In this document: positions 51,575 to 61,390 of the stretch, in pieces
How positions within the stretch are numbered: position 1 is the first letter of the stretch
Layout: each line of letters starts with the position of its first letter
Assembly: GCF_000025565.1 (NCBI RefSeq)
Contig: NC_014121.1
Span: 5,170,216-5,234,215, forward strand
Reading direction: 5' to 3'
Source: Enterobacter cloacae subsp. cloacae ATCC 13047
GTDB lineage: Bacteria; Pseudomonadota; Gammaproteobacteria; Enterobacterales; Enterobacteriaceae
Length of the DNA: 64,000 nucleotides
The notes under the pieces: generated by a model
The model's database searches: none
What the model was told of the DNA's origin: nothing
The model's input: only the letters and a program-made list of their open reading frames with translations
Made by a program: the position numbers and the translations under genes

Positions 51575-54000
51575 TTTCCGTTTATCTCCTCGTAGAATTG
51601 AGTGGGATCCGCTTCCGGCAAGGTGAAACTCAGCGTGCAACGGCCAGTATCCTGCTTCGCATACAGCGTCTGGCTGGCGGAAATATCATTCAGGAAAATG
51701 ATGCCGTCTTCCGGTGCAGAGGTGATGTACTCCCCTTTCCCGTTCACGACAGAGACGCCTTTCGGTAACGGCGTGCCGTCCGCGCGCGTAATGTTCAGCA
51801 GCACGCGGCGCTGGCTCAGCGTGGTGAACTTCCAGTGAGCAAATGCTCCGTGGGAGGCCTTCAGCGACGCATGACCGTTGCTGACGTCCACATTGCCCGG
51901 CAGGCTTTGGGTATCTATTTCAACCGTACTTTCGCTGAACGGTGTCAGGGCGGGCACAACCGCTCTGCCCCATTTGTCCGTCCAGACGTTACCGCGCGGG
52001 GTACCTATCGCCACCCCGGCAACGGGCTTGTCCAGCGCCACAACCGCATAGGTATCTGTTACCGGATAAGGTGAGAAGGTGACGCCATCACCGTGCGCGA
52101 CAATGCCGCCGCTCAGTGCGATCGAGGAGTTACGGTTACTTTCATTGTCACCGCCAATCCCCAACGCGAGCGTGGTGTAGTGCAGGTTACTGTTCAGCGA
52201 ACCATCCCAGTTGGTTACGCTGTCATCGTGATCCTGAGAGACGCCCACCGTGTAGGTGTTTTCATCGTTAAATGACCCCATGGCGCGGGTCCCGTAAGAG
52301 GCTTTGCCCTCGTTTTCACGGTACCAGCTGTTGGTGGAAACGCCGGTGCGGCCCAGCGGCACAGAGACGTTCACATAAAACATATCGCTGTCGCTGGTGT
52401 ACTTATCACCGTGGCTGATGTCTGATTCCCAGTTTACGCTGACGTTAAAATAGCGGAACGACCGCGACCATGACGAAATGATGCGGCGGCTGTCGTATTC
52501 GCTGTTCCAGGTCTGGTTGTTGTAATAGCTCAGAGAGAAACGGCCCAGCGTCGGGTTCGACCAGCTCACGCCAACGTTGGTGTCGTATTTCGTGGTCGAG
52601 TAGTCATCGTCATCGCTGTATAACTCCTGCATTTCACGATACTTCGGCGTACCGTAGCTCCCGCCAAGGGACAGGCCGAGCCCCCACGGTAAGGCGTAGC
52701 CGAGATCCAGCGTGGTTTTGTTACCGTCGGTTTGCGAGAGGTTATCAATGGAGCCGAGAAAACCCAGCGAGGCATACATATGCTGCATCGGCACGGTGTC
52801 AATGTTGGCGGAGAAACCGTAATAGTGGTTATCTGCCATCACCATGCCGGCGAGAAAGTTCATCCGGTTATTAATGGACCAGCCGTTTGATGCGGCGACA
52901 ATCCACGGCTGCGTAAAGTTTGTCTCCATATCCTCTGCACGCCCGACGGCCAGTGAAAACCCCGGCGCGCGGCCCACGTGGTTGCTACGGAAGGTGCTGG
53001 CGGAAACCGTAAAATGGCTTTCGCTGCCGTCGGTTTCTGTCACCGTGACCTTTAAATCCGTGTTCAGGTTAGCAACCGGCACATCGCTTAAGGTGAACGG
53101 CCCGGCTGGCACCAGCGTGGAGAAGATCAGCTGTCCACCCTGGCGAATGTCCACGCGCGCCTGGGCGTTGCGGGCAATACCGCTCACCTCAATACCGCTG
53201 CTGTAGCCCGGCAGGAGAGCGTTATCCGGCATCATCTGTACGCCATAGATGCCGGGGATACTGAAGCGGCTGTTGGCGATGTTAATTTGCCCGCCCTGCA
53301 CCATCACGCCGTAGTCGGTAAAGGTGCGTTGTGCGTAGGTGTAGAGCGATTCGCTCTCGAACGACATGTCGCTGCCGTCGCTGATAAACTGCGAACTGCG
53401 CACAATCCAGTCGCCTGCGTTAAAGCCAAATTCAAACGAAGACTGAAAACGATCGGACTTATCATCATCAAAGTCGTAATGGGTGCCAAACATGGAGTAG
53501 TTCAGCATAGCCGCGCGTCCGCCACGCACGTCAGCCACCTGGCGGCCACTTTCCGGGTTAATGGCCTCCGGCGGAACAACCAGTGAAATTTCGTCTACGT
53601 CTGGAGAAGTGACGACCGTTGCGTTTTTCCAGTACTGGTGAATTGAAGGGCACGTTTCACGCTTGAGTTTTTTATATAATCCGGCGGCGTCCAGAAATTC
53701 CCCATCAATACACGGAAGACCTTCATCATTAAATTTCACGGGCATAATGCCGCGCTTTTTGCCGTTAATAAGCACGGTGACATTATGGTAACCCGGCATG
53801 AATCGCGGGGCGACGGCATAATAGTCAGCAATAGCCGGATCGAGGCCATTCTCTTTTAACGCCTGGGTATCGAAAAACGCTCTTGCCAGCTCCATAGTGG
53901 GCGCTGCCGTTGGCAGAATCTCTGCACGAATTCCGAATGCCACCGCGCTCAGGCAAAATGCCAGCACGCCTGTTTTACAGGGGGAAATTTTCATGGCCAC
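51565..54000 (-). CDS. outer-membrane fimbrial usher (FimD/PapC family)
   Basis: An 811-residue beta-barrel pore for pilus assembly. A signal peptide ('MKISPCKTGVLAFCLSAVAFGIRA') is followed by the N-terminal chaperone-binding domain (about 27-140). The barrel starts near 'LNYSMFGTHYDF', the plug lies within, and C-terminal domains end in a cysteine pair ('GRCTLSF', 'NGKCL'). Length and order fit ushers. It starts 14 bp after the chaperone stop; ATGs two codons apart (54000 or 53994) are both possible. Confidence 0.93.
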   Translation of the reverse strand: MAMKISPCKTGVLAFCLSAVAFGIRAEILPTAAPTMELARAFFDTQALKENGLDPAIADYYAVAPRFMPGYHNVTVLINGKKRGIMPVKFNDEGLPCIDGEFLDAAGLYKKLKRETCPSIHQYWKNATVVTSPDVDEISLVVPPEAINPESGRQVADVRGGRAAMLNYSMFGTHYDFDDDKSDRFQSSFEFGFNAGDWIVRSSQFISDGSDMSFESESLYTYAQRTFTDYGVMVQGGQINIANSRFSIPGIYGVQMMPDNALLPGYSSGIEVSGIARNAQARVDIRQGGQLIFSTLVPAGPFTLSDVPVANLNTDLKVTVTETDGSESHFTVSASTFRSNHVGRAPGFSLAVGRAEDMETNFTQPWIVAASNGWSINNRMNFLAGMVMADNHYYGFSANIDTVPMQHMYASLGFLGSIDNLSQTDGNKTTLDLGYALPWGLGLSLGGSYGTPKYREMQELYSDDDDYSTTKYDTNVGVSWSNPTLGRFSLSYYNNQTWNSEYDSRRIISSWSRSFRYFNVSVNWESDISHGDKYTSDSDMFYVNVSVPLGRTGVSTNSWYRENEGKASYGTRAMGSFNDENTYTVGVSQDHDDSVTNWDGSLNSNLHYTTLALGIGGDNESNRNSSIALSGGIVAHGDGVTFSPYPVTDTYAVVALDKPVAGVAIGTPRGNVWTDKWGRAVVPALTPFSESTVEIDTQSLPGNVDVSNGHASLKASHGAFAHWKFTTLSQRRVLLNITRADGTPLPKGVSVVNGKGEYITSAPEDGIIFLNDISASQTLYAKQDTGRCTLSFTLPEADPTQFYEEINGKCL

Positions 54001-54014
54001 TCCGTCGGGTATTA

Positions 54015-54698
54015 TTATTTTACTTCAGCAACGTAAGAACTGGCTTTATAGCCAAAGCGGGTAGCAGGGTACATTTCTACCTTGTTATTCTGCCCGGATA
54101 TTTTGTTTTCTGACGTCGCTATCATCGTCTGGCCGGGAAGAATATAGCTTTTGTCAAATTTGACCTTAATTCGTGACGGTAATAATGTGGCGTTTTGCTC
54201 CATACGCACCACATAAGGCGTATCGTTTACCACCGTCAGGTTGCCATTTTTAATCTGCCAGCGCAGATCTTTCCACGGCTCCATATTCACGTCGAGACCC
54301 GCCGGGTGAATAATGACCGGGAGATTCTGGCTGAACACCATTTTCACTTTATTCTGCTCTCGTTGCGGAATAGTGGAAAAAATGACGCGTTTTAAGTGTT
54401 CTGTTTTTAATTTTTCCGCGCTGTCTTTTAAGACAAAGCGGACACGCTGCGTTTTACCGGCATTTACACGCACCACCGGTTGAGTAACAATAACACCGGG
54501 TGTGGGATCATCCGGTAAATCGACAATACGGGTATAAAGAAGCTGGGCGGTATCGTCGCTATTTTTCACATCCATGCTCGCTCCCCGCTCGTCTTCGTTA
54601 ATCAACAGCAGGGAAGTATCTGGCACCATACCGGCGGCAAATGTCTGCAACGACGAAAGCAGGCAAACGCAGAGCAACGTTTTTTTAGAGAGAATCAT
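54015..54698 (-). CDS. periplasmic fimbrial chaperone (PapD family)
   Basis: A 227-residue chaperone that completes pilin folds by donor-strand complementation. A signal peptide ('MILSKKTLLCVCLLSSLQTFAAG') is followed by two immunoglobulin-like domains. 'GKTQRVRFVLKD' and the edge strand 'NKVKMVFSQNLPVIIHP' are where PapD-like chaperones bind subunits. It lies between pilin and usher genes, and its DNA is more A/T-rich than the housekeeping genes. Confidence 0.92.
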   Translation of the reverse strand: MILSKKTLLCVCLLSSLQTFAAGMVPDTSLLLINEDERGASMDVKNSDDTAQLLYTRIVDLPDDPTPGVIVTQPVVRVNAGKTQRVRFVLKDSAEKLKTEHLKRVIFSTIPQREQNKVKMVFSQNLPVIIHPAGLDVNMEPWKDLRWQIKNGNLTVVNDTPYVVRMEQNATLLPSRIKVKFDKSYILPGQTMIATSENKISGQNNKVEMYPATRFGYKASSYVAEVK

Positions 54699-54726
54699 AA
54701 TATTAGTCCGTTAATATTGATGGAAA

Positions 54727-54773
54727 CTGCTCCCCTAATCAGAGGAGCAGTGAATTATCAGCACTGTGATAAT
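54727..54773 (-). terminator. pair of stem-loops between pilin and chaperone genes
   Basis: CTGCTCC/GGAGCAG (54727-54750) and ATTATCA/TGATAAT (54754-54773, touching the pilin stop) stand side by side without a U-run. They may protect or partly terminate the pilin mRNA, so that pilin is made in excess over the assembly proteins. Confidence 0.6.
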
Positions 54774-55471
54774 CAGAGGTAAACCAGCTCAACGTTGGTT
54801 AAACCGTCCAGCGTCACTTCATCCGTGACGTTTAAATCGTTGGTTGGGTTGATTGTGGCGCTCACAGCAACCTTAAAGTTGATCTTGCTTTCTGCAGAAG
54901 GCGCGCCACTCGTTTTATCTGAAGCAAAGGCATAAATTTCAGAATTGTCACTGTAAATTTGCATATAGTCGGCGCCTCTAACAACCCAGCCTTTTCCACC
55001 ATCTATACTCGCCAATGGATAAAGCGGGTCCCCATTACTGTTAGTGTTTGCACCTTGAGTACGGAATAACGCTAATGCATAGGCACCAATTTTTTTATCG
55101 TTATACATTCCCAGACCAAACACAGTAGATGGCGAACCGGTAAAGCCATTACCCATTACGACTTTTTCAGTGGGTGAAGAGTCATCACGCGAATCGGTAA
55201 ACTTCACAGCAACACGCGTGGCTTCTTCACAGGTAATGGCAACAGGAATTTCTTTCATTTCCGTCAGCGGGGTCATGCTGGTCGAGTTGAGTGAGGCAAC
55301 CTTCATGGTACCAAAGTCAGCCACACCGCCACCGCTTGGGAAGGCTGGAGTGCATGAGGATGGAAGGATTTTACCTGTTACTTTAATATCAATGCTTTGT
55401 GCAGCCATAGCTGTATTAACCGACATGGCTAACGCTGTAACCAGCATTCCTTTTTTGATCAATGCGTTCAT
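54773..55471 (-). CDS. DUF1120-type major fimbrial subunit
   Basis: A 232-residue exported protein with a signal peptide ('MNALIKKGMLVTALAMSVNTAMAAQ'). The pattern 'KILPSSCTPAFPSGGGVADFG', a second cysteine in 'VAITCEEATRV' and the end 'DEVTLDGLTNVELVYL' resemble YhcF-like (DUF1120) subunits of chaperone-usher operons. The C-terminal alternating strand fits donor-strand exchange. An AAGGAAATTG site precedes the ATG. It is the first gene of the operon. Confidence 0.85.
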   Translation of the reverse strand: MNALIKKGMLVTALAMSVNTAMAAQSIDIKVTGKILPSSCTPAFPSGGGVADFGTMKVASLNSTSMTPLTEMKEIPVAITCEEATRVAVKFTDSRDDSSPTEKVVMGNGFTGSPSTVFGLGMYNDKKIGAYALALFRTQGANTNSNGDPLYPLASIDGGKGWVVRGADYMQIYSDNSEIYAFASDKTSGAPSAESKINFKVAVSATINPTNDLNVTDEVTLDGLTNVELVYL

Positions 55472-55505
55472 TCAATTTCCTTATTAAGGTGAAATACAAA
55501 AGAAA

Positions 55506-55573
55506 GCCAAATGCCAACATTTGGCCGAGGGTATCGATAAGCAATATTAATTGCCGGAAAATACCAGCATCAA
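55506..55573 (-). promoter_or_regulatory. promoter and leader hairpin of the fimbrial operon
   Basis: On the minus strand TTGATG (55568-55573), an 18-bp spacer and TAATAT (55544-55549) form a good sigma-70 pair. A perfect 8-bp hairpin GCCAAATG-CCAA-CATTTGGC (55506-55525) falls in the resulting leader. The whole 406-bp gap 55472-55877 is A/T-rich and holds no gene. I saw no clear invertible-switch repeats in it. Confidence 0.55.
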
Positions 55574-55836
55574 TAACCGCTATCAATTGTCTGACCCATC
55601 TTTAGGATTTAGACCTGAGGAATTCCTTAACTATTAAGATCAATTATTTGGAATATGAATGTAAATAGCGCCAGCGGCTTAAAAGCATTGAAGGGAATTA
55701 TGTTATCGACAGTCTTATCAGACAAATTATTTAAGAGGGTTATTTAACGATAAGCGTTAAACAGGAATAACAATTGAGAAGAGGGGGGGAAGTATCGCCT
55801 TTGCAAGCGAGAAGCAGGATGGCTTTATGTTTACAC

Positions 55837-55865
55837 CTGTCCCCGCTCCGAAGAGCAAGGGACAG
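55837..55865. terminator. strong hairpin after the BhsA-like gene
   Basis: CTGTCCC encloses GCTC-CGAA-GAGC and pairs with GGGACAG. It lies 12 bp past the stop of the 70-residue gene. There is no U-run, so termination may be weak or the hairpin may protect the 3' end. Confidence 0.5.
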
Positions 55866-55877
55866 TGGCAACACAAC

Positions 55878-56090
55878 TTATTTGTTCAGTTCCGCGGTCA
55901 TATGTACGCGGTTACCAGAGAATGCCTGAGTAATTTTGTAAGAGGACGCGCCCGCTTCCTGAGCCTGAGCGGCGATTTTCGCTTCTGCGCCATCCAGCGT
56001 GGAGGCGGAAGCGGTGACAGTCTGTGCAGCGAAAGAACCGAATGAAGCAGCCAGAGCGATTACAGCGACAAAAGTTTTGATGCTTTTCAT
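55878..56090 (-). CDS. BhsA/McbA-like periplasmic protein (DUF1471)
   Basis: A 70-residue exported protein with a signal peptide ('MKSIKTFVAVIALAASFGSFAA'). The small mature domain ('GAEAKIAAQAQEAGASSYKITQAFSGNRVHMTAELNK') is typical of the YdgH/BhsA/McbA family, whose members affect stress resistance and biofilm. Which paralogue it is cannot be told. It is a single gene between the fimbrial operon and fdhD. Confidence 0.87.
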   Translation of the reverse strand: MKSIKTFVAVIALAASFGSFAAQTVTASASTLDGAEAKIAAQAQEAGASSYKITQAFSGNRVHMTAELNK

Positions 56091-56204
56091 GATATAAACC
56101 CTTTCGTTAAGTTGTTTTGATAAGGCACCGTGCCTTGATGAGATAAATACTAGACCTCATGACCGACAACTAAAAGCGGAAGGATTTGCTAATATCATTC
56201 AAAA

Positions 56205-57041
56205 TTACTGATCAACAATTAAACGCTGAGGATGCGTGTAAACGGTAGCCCTTCCCGGTTTGCAGAAGCCGACCAGCGTCAGGTTACAACGCTCTGCCAC
56301 CTCTACCGCCAGCGTCGTTGCCGCCGAGACCGCAAACAGGATTTCGACGCCGCACATCGCAGACTTTTGCACCATCTCGTAGCTGGCGCGGCTGGAAACC
56401 AGCGCTGCGCCGTGCTGCCAGAGATCGCTCTCCCGCGCCCGACGCCCCATCAGTTTATCCAGTGCCACATGACGTCCCACGTCTTCATGCCCACCGGCGA
56501 TGTCGCCTGATGGCAGAACCCATGCCGCCGCATGCGTACAGCCGCTCAACTGACCAATGGGCTGCACGTCGTTGAGGTGGGCAAGCGCGTGGTCGAGGTT
56601 GGCCAGATTGAAGGTCTGCGTAAAGGGCAGCGGCGTGACCGGTTTGCCGATATCGTTCAGTTGCTCAACGCCACAGACGCCGCACCCTGTTCGCCCGGCC
56701 AACGCGCGACGACGCTCCTTCAGCCCCATAAAGCGACGACTGGAGAGTTCGATCTGCACTTCCAGACCGTTGCAGGCCTGAACCACATCCATGCCGTAAA
56801 TGTCCTGCGGATGCGCAATGATGCCTTCCGAGAGCGAAAACCCGATGGCGAACAGTTCAAGATCTTTTGGCGACGCCATCATCACAACGTGCGAGATGCC
56901 GTTGTACACCAGGGCGACGGGAACTTCTTCCGCCAGAAAATCGGGCGTGGCGTGGGTAATGTGAGGGGGTCGATGCACCGACAGCTCCACAATGCCTGCT
57001 GGCAGCGGTGACGAGTGGGTAGCACGGTTTTGTTTAGACAC
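56205..57041 (-). CDS. fdhD: formate dehydrogenase accessory sulfurtransferase FdhD (GTG start)
   Basis: A 278-residue protein that passes sulfur from IscS to the molybdenum cofactor, which formate dehydrogenases need for activity. The sulfur-carrying cysteines are in '[12 protein letters not shown]', and '[14 protein letters not shown]' is conserved. The GTG at 57041 is preferred: AGGA lies about 8 bp before it and the length matches E. coli (277). An upstream ATG at 57095 would add 18 residues. It is divergent from fdoG. Confidence 0.94.
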   Translation of the reverse strand: MSKQNRATHSSPLPAGIVELSVHRPPHITHATPDFLAEEVPVALVYNGISHVVMMASPKDLELFAIGFSLSEGIIAHPQDIYGMDVVQACNGLEVQIELSSRRFMGLKERRRALAGRTGCGVCGVEQLNDIGKPVTPLPFTQTFNLANLDHALAHLNDVQPIGQLSGCTHAAAWVLPSGDIAGGHEDVGRHVALDKLMGRRARESDLWQHGAALVSSRASYEMVQKSAMCGVEILFAVSAATTLAVEVAERCNLTLVGFCKPGRATVYTHPQRLIVDQ

Positions 57042-57214
57042 AACGGTTTTCCTGAACAACCACGGAGGTGAGCCTGCTATTGCAGCATAAACCACAGGCC
57101 TTACGCATAGTATGGATCAACTTTTCAGCACCCAACCGCCTCAAGTTTACCTACTCATTCTGGAGAGGTGCAACCGGCGCCATGCTACACCCCTGTAACA
57201 TGCGTGGTTAATAA

Positions 57215-57230
57215 TGTGATTGATATCACA
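57215..57230. promoter_or_regulatory. consensus CRP site in the fdhD-fdoG gap
   Basis: TGTGA-TTGATA-TCACA matches the CRP consensus at all ten conserved bases. It lies 174 bp before fdhD and 195 bp before fdoG in a 383-bp gap (57042-57424). No gene is visible in the gap; other content is A/T-rich DNA and a GCGGT/ACCGC hairpin near 57359-57378. Confidence 0.7.
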
Positions 57231-57424
57231 CTTTATAATCAACACGGTGATAATACGTTCACTTTGTATTAACGCCATTGGAACAGGCGTACCGACATTG
57301 TGGTATTCTGGTGATATCCCCCGGAGAAATGAGGGATTAACGCAAATTTTTCTCCTTTGCGGTCATTATTCAACCGCGAAGTCAAAACTACATATGTAAG
57401 CAATGTCGAAACAAGGAGTGACCC

Positions 57425-60400
57425 ATGCAGGTCAGCAGAAGGCAGTTCTTTAAGATCTGCGCTGGCGGTATGGCAGGCACCACGGCAGCGGCACTGGGCT
57501 TTGCGCCTGGCGTAGCGCTGGCGGAAACGCGGCAGTATAAACTGCTGCGCACCCGTGAAACCCGTAATACCTGTACGTACTGCTCTGTCGGTTGCGGGCT
57601 GTTAATGTATAGCCTCGGCGACGGTGCTAAAAACGCCAAAGCGTCTATCTTCCACATAGAAGGCGACCCGGACCATCCGGTCAACCGCGGCGCGCTGTGC
57701 CCGAAAGGGGCCGGTCTGGTGGACTTTATCCACTCCGAAAGCCGTCTGAAATTCCCGGAATATCGCGCGCCTGGCTCTGATAAATGGCAGCAAATCAGCT
57801 GGGAAGAAGCATTTGACCGCATCGCTAAACTGATTAAAGAAGACCGCGATGCCAACTTTATTGCGAAGAACGCCGACGGCGTGACGGTCAACCGCTGGCT
57901 CTCGACCGGGATGCTCTGTGCATCGGCTTCCAGTAACGAAACCGGCTATTTAACCCAGAAATTCACGCGCGCACTCGGTATGCTCGCGGTCGACAACCAG
58001 GCGCGTGTCTGACACGGACCAACGGTAGCAAGTCTTGCTCCAACATTTGGTCGCGGTGCGATGACCAACCACTGGGTCGACATCAAGAACGCCAACCTCA
58101 TTGTGGTGATGGGCGGTAACGCCGCTGAAGCGCACCCTGTCGGGTTCCGCTGGGCGATGGAAGCCAAAATCCACAACGGTGCGAAACTGATTGTGATCGA
58201 TCCCCGCTTTACGCGTACAGCGTCAGTGGCGGATTTCTACACCCCTATTCGTTCAGGTACTGACATCACTTTCCTGTCAGGCGTATTGCTGTACCTGATG
58301 ACTAACGAAAAATACAACCGCGAATACACCGAAGCCTATACCAACGCCAGCCTGATCGTGCGTGAGGATTACCACTTCGAAGATGGCCTGTTCAGCGGTT
58401 ACGACGCCGAAAAACGCAAGTACGACAAAACCAGCTGGAACTACGAGCTGGACGAGAACGGCTTTGCGAAGCGCGACACCACCCTGCAACACCCGCGCTG
58501 CGTGTGGAACCTGCTGAAAGAGCACGTTTCCCGCTATACGCCGGATGTTGTTGAGAACATCTGTGGTACGCCAAAGGCTGACTTCCTGAAGGTCTGCGAG
58601 CTTATCGCCGAAACCAGCGCGAAAGACAAAACCGCGTCGTTCCTGTATGCCCTCGGCTGGACGCAACACTCCATTGGTGCGCAGAACATCCGTACCATGG
58701 CGATGGTTCAGCTGCTGCTCGGCAACATGGGGATGGCAGGCGGCGGCGTGAACGCCCTGCGCGGTCACTCCAACATTCAGGGTCTGACCGACCTCGGCCT
58801 GCTGTCACAAAGCCTGACGGGTTATATGAACCTGCCAAGCGAGAAACAACCGGACCTGCAAACCTACCTGACGGCCAGCACGCCAAAACCGCTGCTTGAA
58901 GGCCAGGTGAACTACTGGGGCAACTATCCGAAGTTCTTCGTCTCGCTGATGAAAGCCTTCTACGGCGACAAAGCGACGGCGGAAAATAGCTGGGGCTTTG
59001 ACTGGCTGCCGAAGTGGGACAAAGGTTACGACGTGCTGCAGTACTTCGAGATGATGCACCAGGGTCAGGTCAACGGCTACATTTGCCAGGGCTTTAACCC
59101 GGTCGCCTCGTTCCCGAACAAGAACAAGGTTGTCGAGTCGCTGTCGAAACTGAAGTTCCTGATTACCATCGACCCGCTCAACACCGAGACCTCTACCTTC
59201 TGGCAGAACCACGGTGAATCGAACGACGTCGATCCGTCAAAAATTCAGACCGAAGTGTTCCGTCTGCCATCAACCTGCTTCGCGGAAGAGAACGGTTCTA
59301 TCGTCAACTCTGGCCGCTGGCTGCAGTGGCACTGGAAAGGTGCGGACGCCCCGGGCATCGCCATGAACGACGGCGAGATCCTGGCCGGTATCTTCTTACG
59401 CCTGCGTAAGATGTACGCGGCAGAAGGCGGCGCGAACCCGGAACCGGTTCTGAACATGACCTGGAACTACTCGACGCCGGAGAATCCATCCCCGGAAGAA
59501 GTGGCGATGGAGAGCAACGGTAAGGCGCTGGCGGACGTTATCGACCCGGCCACCGGTACCGTGCTGGCGAAGAAAGGCGATCAGCTCAGCACCTTCGCGC
59601 ACCTGCGTGATGACGGCACCACCTCAAGCGGTTGCTGGATCTTTACCGGTAGCTGGACGCCGAAAGGCAACCAGATGGCCAACCGCGATAACGCTGACCC
59701 ATCGGGCCTTGGCAATACGCTGGGCTGGGCTTGGGCATGGCCGCTGAACCGCCGCATCCTCTATAACCGTGCCTCCGCTGACCCGCAGGGCAACCCGTGG
59801 GATCCGAAGCGTCAGCTTCTGAAATGGGACGGCGCGAAATGGGGCGGCGTGGATATTCCGGACTACAGCACTGCCGCACCAGGCAGCGATGTCGGGCCGT
59901 TTATCATGCAGCCTGAAGGGATGGGACGCCTGTTTGCCATCGATAAAATGGCGGAAGGGCCGTTCCCGGAACACTATGAGCCGTTTGAAACGCCGCTGGG
60001 TACTAACCCGCTGCACCCGAACGTGGTCTCTAACCCGGCTGCCCGTATCTTTAAGGGCGACTTTGAAGCGCTGGGTAAAAAAGACAAGTTCCCGTACGTG
60101 GGCACCACTTACCGTCTGACCGAGCACTTCCACTACTGGACCAAGCACGCGCTGCTTAACGCCATCGCGCAGCCGGAACAGTTTGTGGAGATCGGCGAGA
60201 AGCTGGCGAACAAGCTCGGCATTGCCCATGGCGATACCGTGAAGGTCTCCTCCAACCGTGGCTATATCAAGGCCAAGGCGGTAGTGACCAAGCGTATTCG
60301 CACGCTGAACGTTCACGGTCAGCAGGTGGATACCATCGGTATTCCGATTCACTGGGGTTATGAGGGCGTGGCGAAGAAAGGTTTCATTGCGAACACCCTG

Positions 60401-60475
60401 ACGCCATTCGTCGGTGATGCGAACACGCAGACGCCGGAGTTTAAGGCCTTCCTCGTGAACGTGGAAAAGGTGTAA
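57425..60475 (+). CDS. fdoG: formate dehydrogenase-O alpha subunit, selenocysteine-containing
   Basis: The catalytic molybdopterin subunit of the aerobic respiratory formate dehydrogenase, facing the periplasm. An in-frame TGA at 58010-58012 is codon 196 and encodes selenocysteine ('NQARV-U-HGPTV'). Reading through it gives 1016 residues, the E. coli FdoG length, and a hairpin follows the UGA. A twin-arginine signal 'SRRQFFKICAGGMAG' opens the protein. A [4Fe-4S] motif 'CTYCSVGCGLLMY' lies near residue 43. Gene callers that stop at TGA would split it in two. Confidence 0.97.
58010..58055 (+). ncRNA. bacterial SECIS element of fdoG
   Basis: The UGA and the next 40 or so bases (TGACACGGACCAACGGTAGC...) can fold into a hairpin with GGACCAA pairing TTTGGTC and an apical stem AGCAAG/CTTGCT. 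SelB binds such a stem-loop to insert selenocysteine. It resembles the fdnG/fdhF elements of E. coli. Confidence 0.85.
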
Positions 60476-60487
60476 CGGAGACGACTT

Positions 60488-61390
60488 ATGGCTTATCAAT
60501 CTCAGGACATTATTCGTCGTTCCGCGACTAACGGTTTCACGCCCGCGCCTCAGGCGCGGGACCACCAGCAGGAAGTGGCGAAGCTTATCGACGTTACCAC
60601 CTGTATCGGCTGTAAAGCCTGTCAGGTGGCCTGTTCAGAGTGGAACGACCTCCGTGACGAAGTGGGTCACAACGTCGGGGTGTACGACAACCCGGCCGAC
60701 CTGACCGCCAAGTCCTGGACGGTAATGCGTTTCTCTGAAGTGGAGCAGAACGACAAACTGGAATGGCTTATCCGCAAAGATGGCTGTATGCACTGTGCGG
60801 ATCCGGGCTGCCTGAAGGCGTGTCCGTCAGAAGGGGCTATCATTCAGTATGCCAACGGCATTGTCGACTTCCAGTCCGAGCAGTGCATCGGCTGCGGCTA
60901 CTGCATCGCGGGCTGCCCGTTTGACGTGCCGCGACTGAACCCGGAAGACAACCGCGTCTACAAATGTACGCTGTGCGTTGACCGCGTGAACGTTGGCCAG
61001 GAGCCAGCCTGCGTGAAGACCTGTCCAACCGGCGCCATCCACTTTGGCTCCAAAGAGGATATGAAAACGCTGGCGGCCGAACGCGTGGGTGAACTGAAAA
61101 CCCGTGGTTACGATAACGCTGGCCTGTACGATCCGGCCGGTGTGGGCGGTACGCACGTCATGTACGTGTTGCACCATGCCGACAAGCCGAATCTGTATCA
61201 CGGCCTGTCGGAGAACCCGGAAATCAGCGCCACCGTGAAGTTCTGGAAAGGCATCTGGAAACCGCTGGCAGCGGTAGGCTTTGCTGCCACCTTCGCAGCG
61301 AGCATCTTCCACTACGTCGGCGTCGGTCCGAACCGCGCGGAAGAGGAAGACGACAACCTGCATGAAGAGAAAGACGAGGTGCGCAAATGA
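60488..61390 (+). CDS. fdoH: formate dehydrogenase-O iron-sulfur (beta) subunit
   Basis: A 300-residue ferredoxin-type electron carrier between FdoG and the cytochrome. Four [4Fe-4S] motifs are visible: '[11 protein letters not shown]', '[13 protein letters not shown]', '[11 protein letters not shown]' and '[20 protein letters not shown]'. A single membrane anchor lies near the C-terminus ('[21 protein letters not shown]'). It is 12 bp after fdoG and overlaps fdoI by 4 bp. Confidence 0.98.
   Translation: MAYQSQDIIRRSATNGFTPAPQARDHQQEVAKLIDVTTCIGCKACQVACSEWNDLRDEVGHNVGVYDNPADLTAKSWTVMRFSEVEQNDKLEWLIRKDGCMHCADPGCLKACPSEGAIIQYANGIVDFQSEQCIGCGYCIAGCPFDVPRLNPEDNRVYKCTLCVDRVNVGQEPACVKTCPTGAIHFGSKEDMKTLAAERVGELKTRGYDNAGLYDPAGVGGTHVMYVLHHADKPNLYHGLSENPEISATVKFWKGIWKPLAAVGFAATFAASIFHYVGVGPNRAEEEDDNLHEEKDEVRK

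Noticed and set aside
55472..55877. Invertible phase switch upstream of the fimbrial operon
   Set aside because: I looked for paired inverted repeats of 9 bp or more flanking a promoter and for a recombinase gene nearby; neither was seen.
58061..60475. Separate 804-residue dehydrogenase starting at the ATG at 58061
   Set aside because: This is the second part of fdoG after the selenocysteine UGA; the frame is continuous with the first part and the total length matches FdoG.
59624..60565. 313-codon open frame antisense to fdoG
   Set aside because: It crosses the fdoG-fdoH junction on the wrong strand and has no domain or ribosome site.
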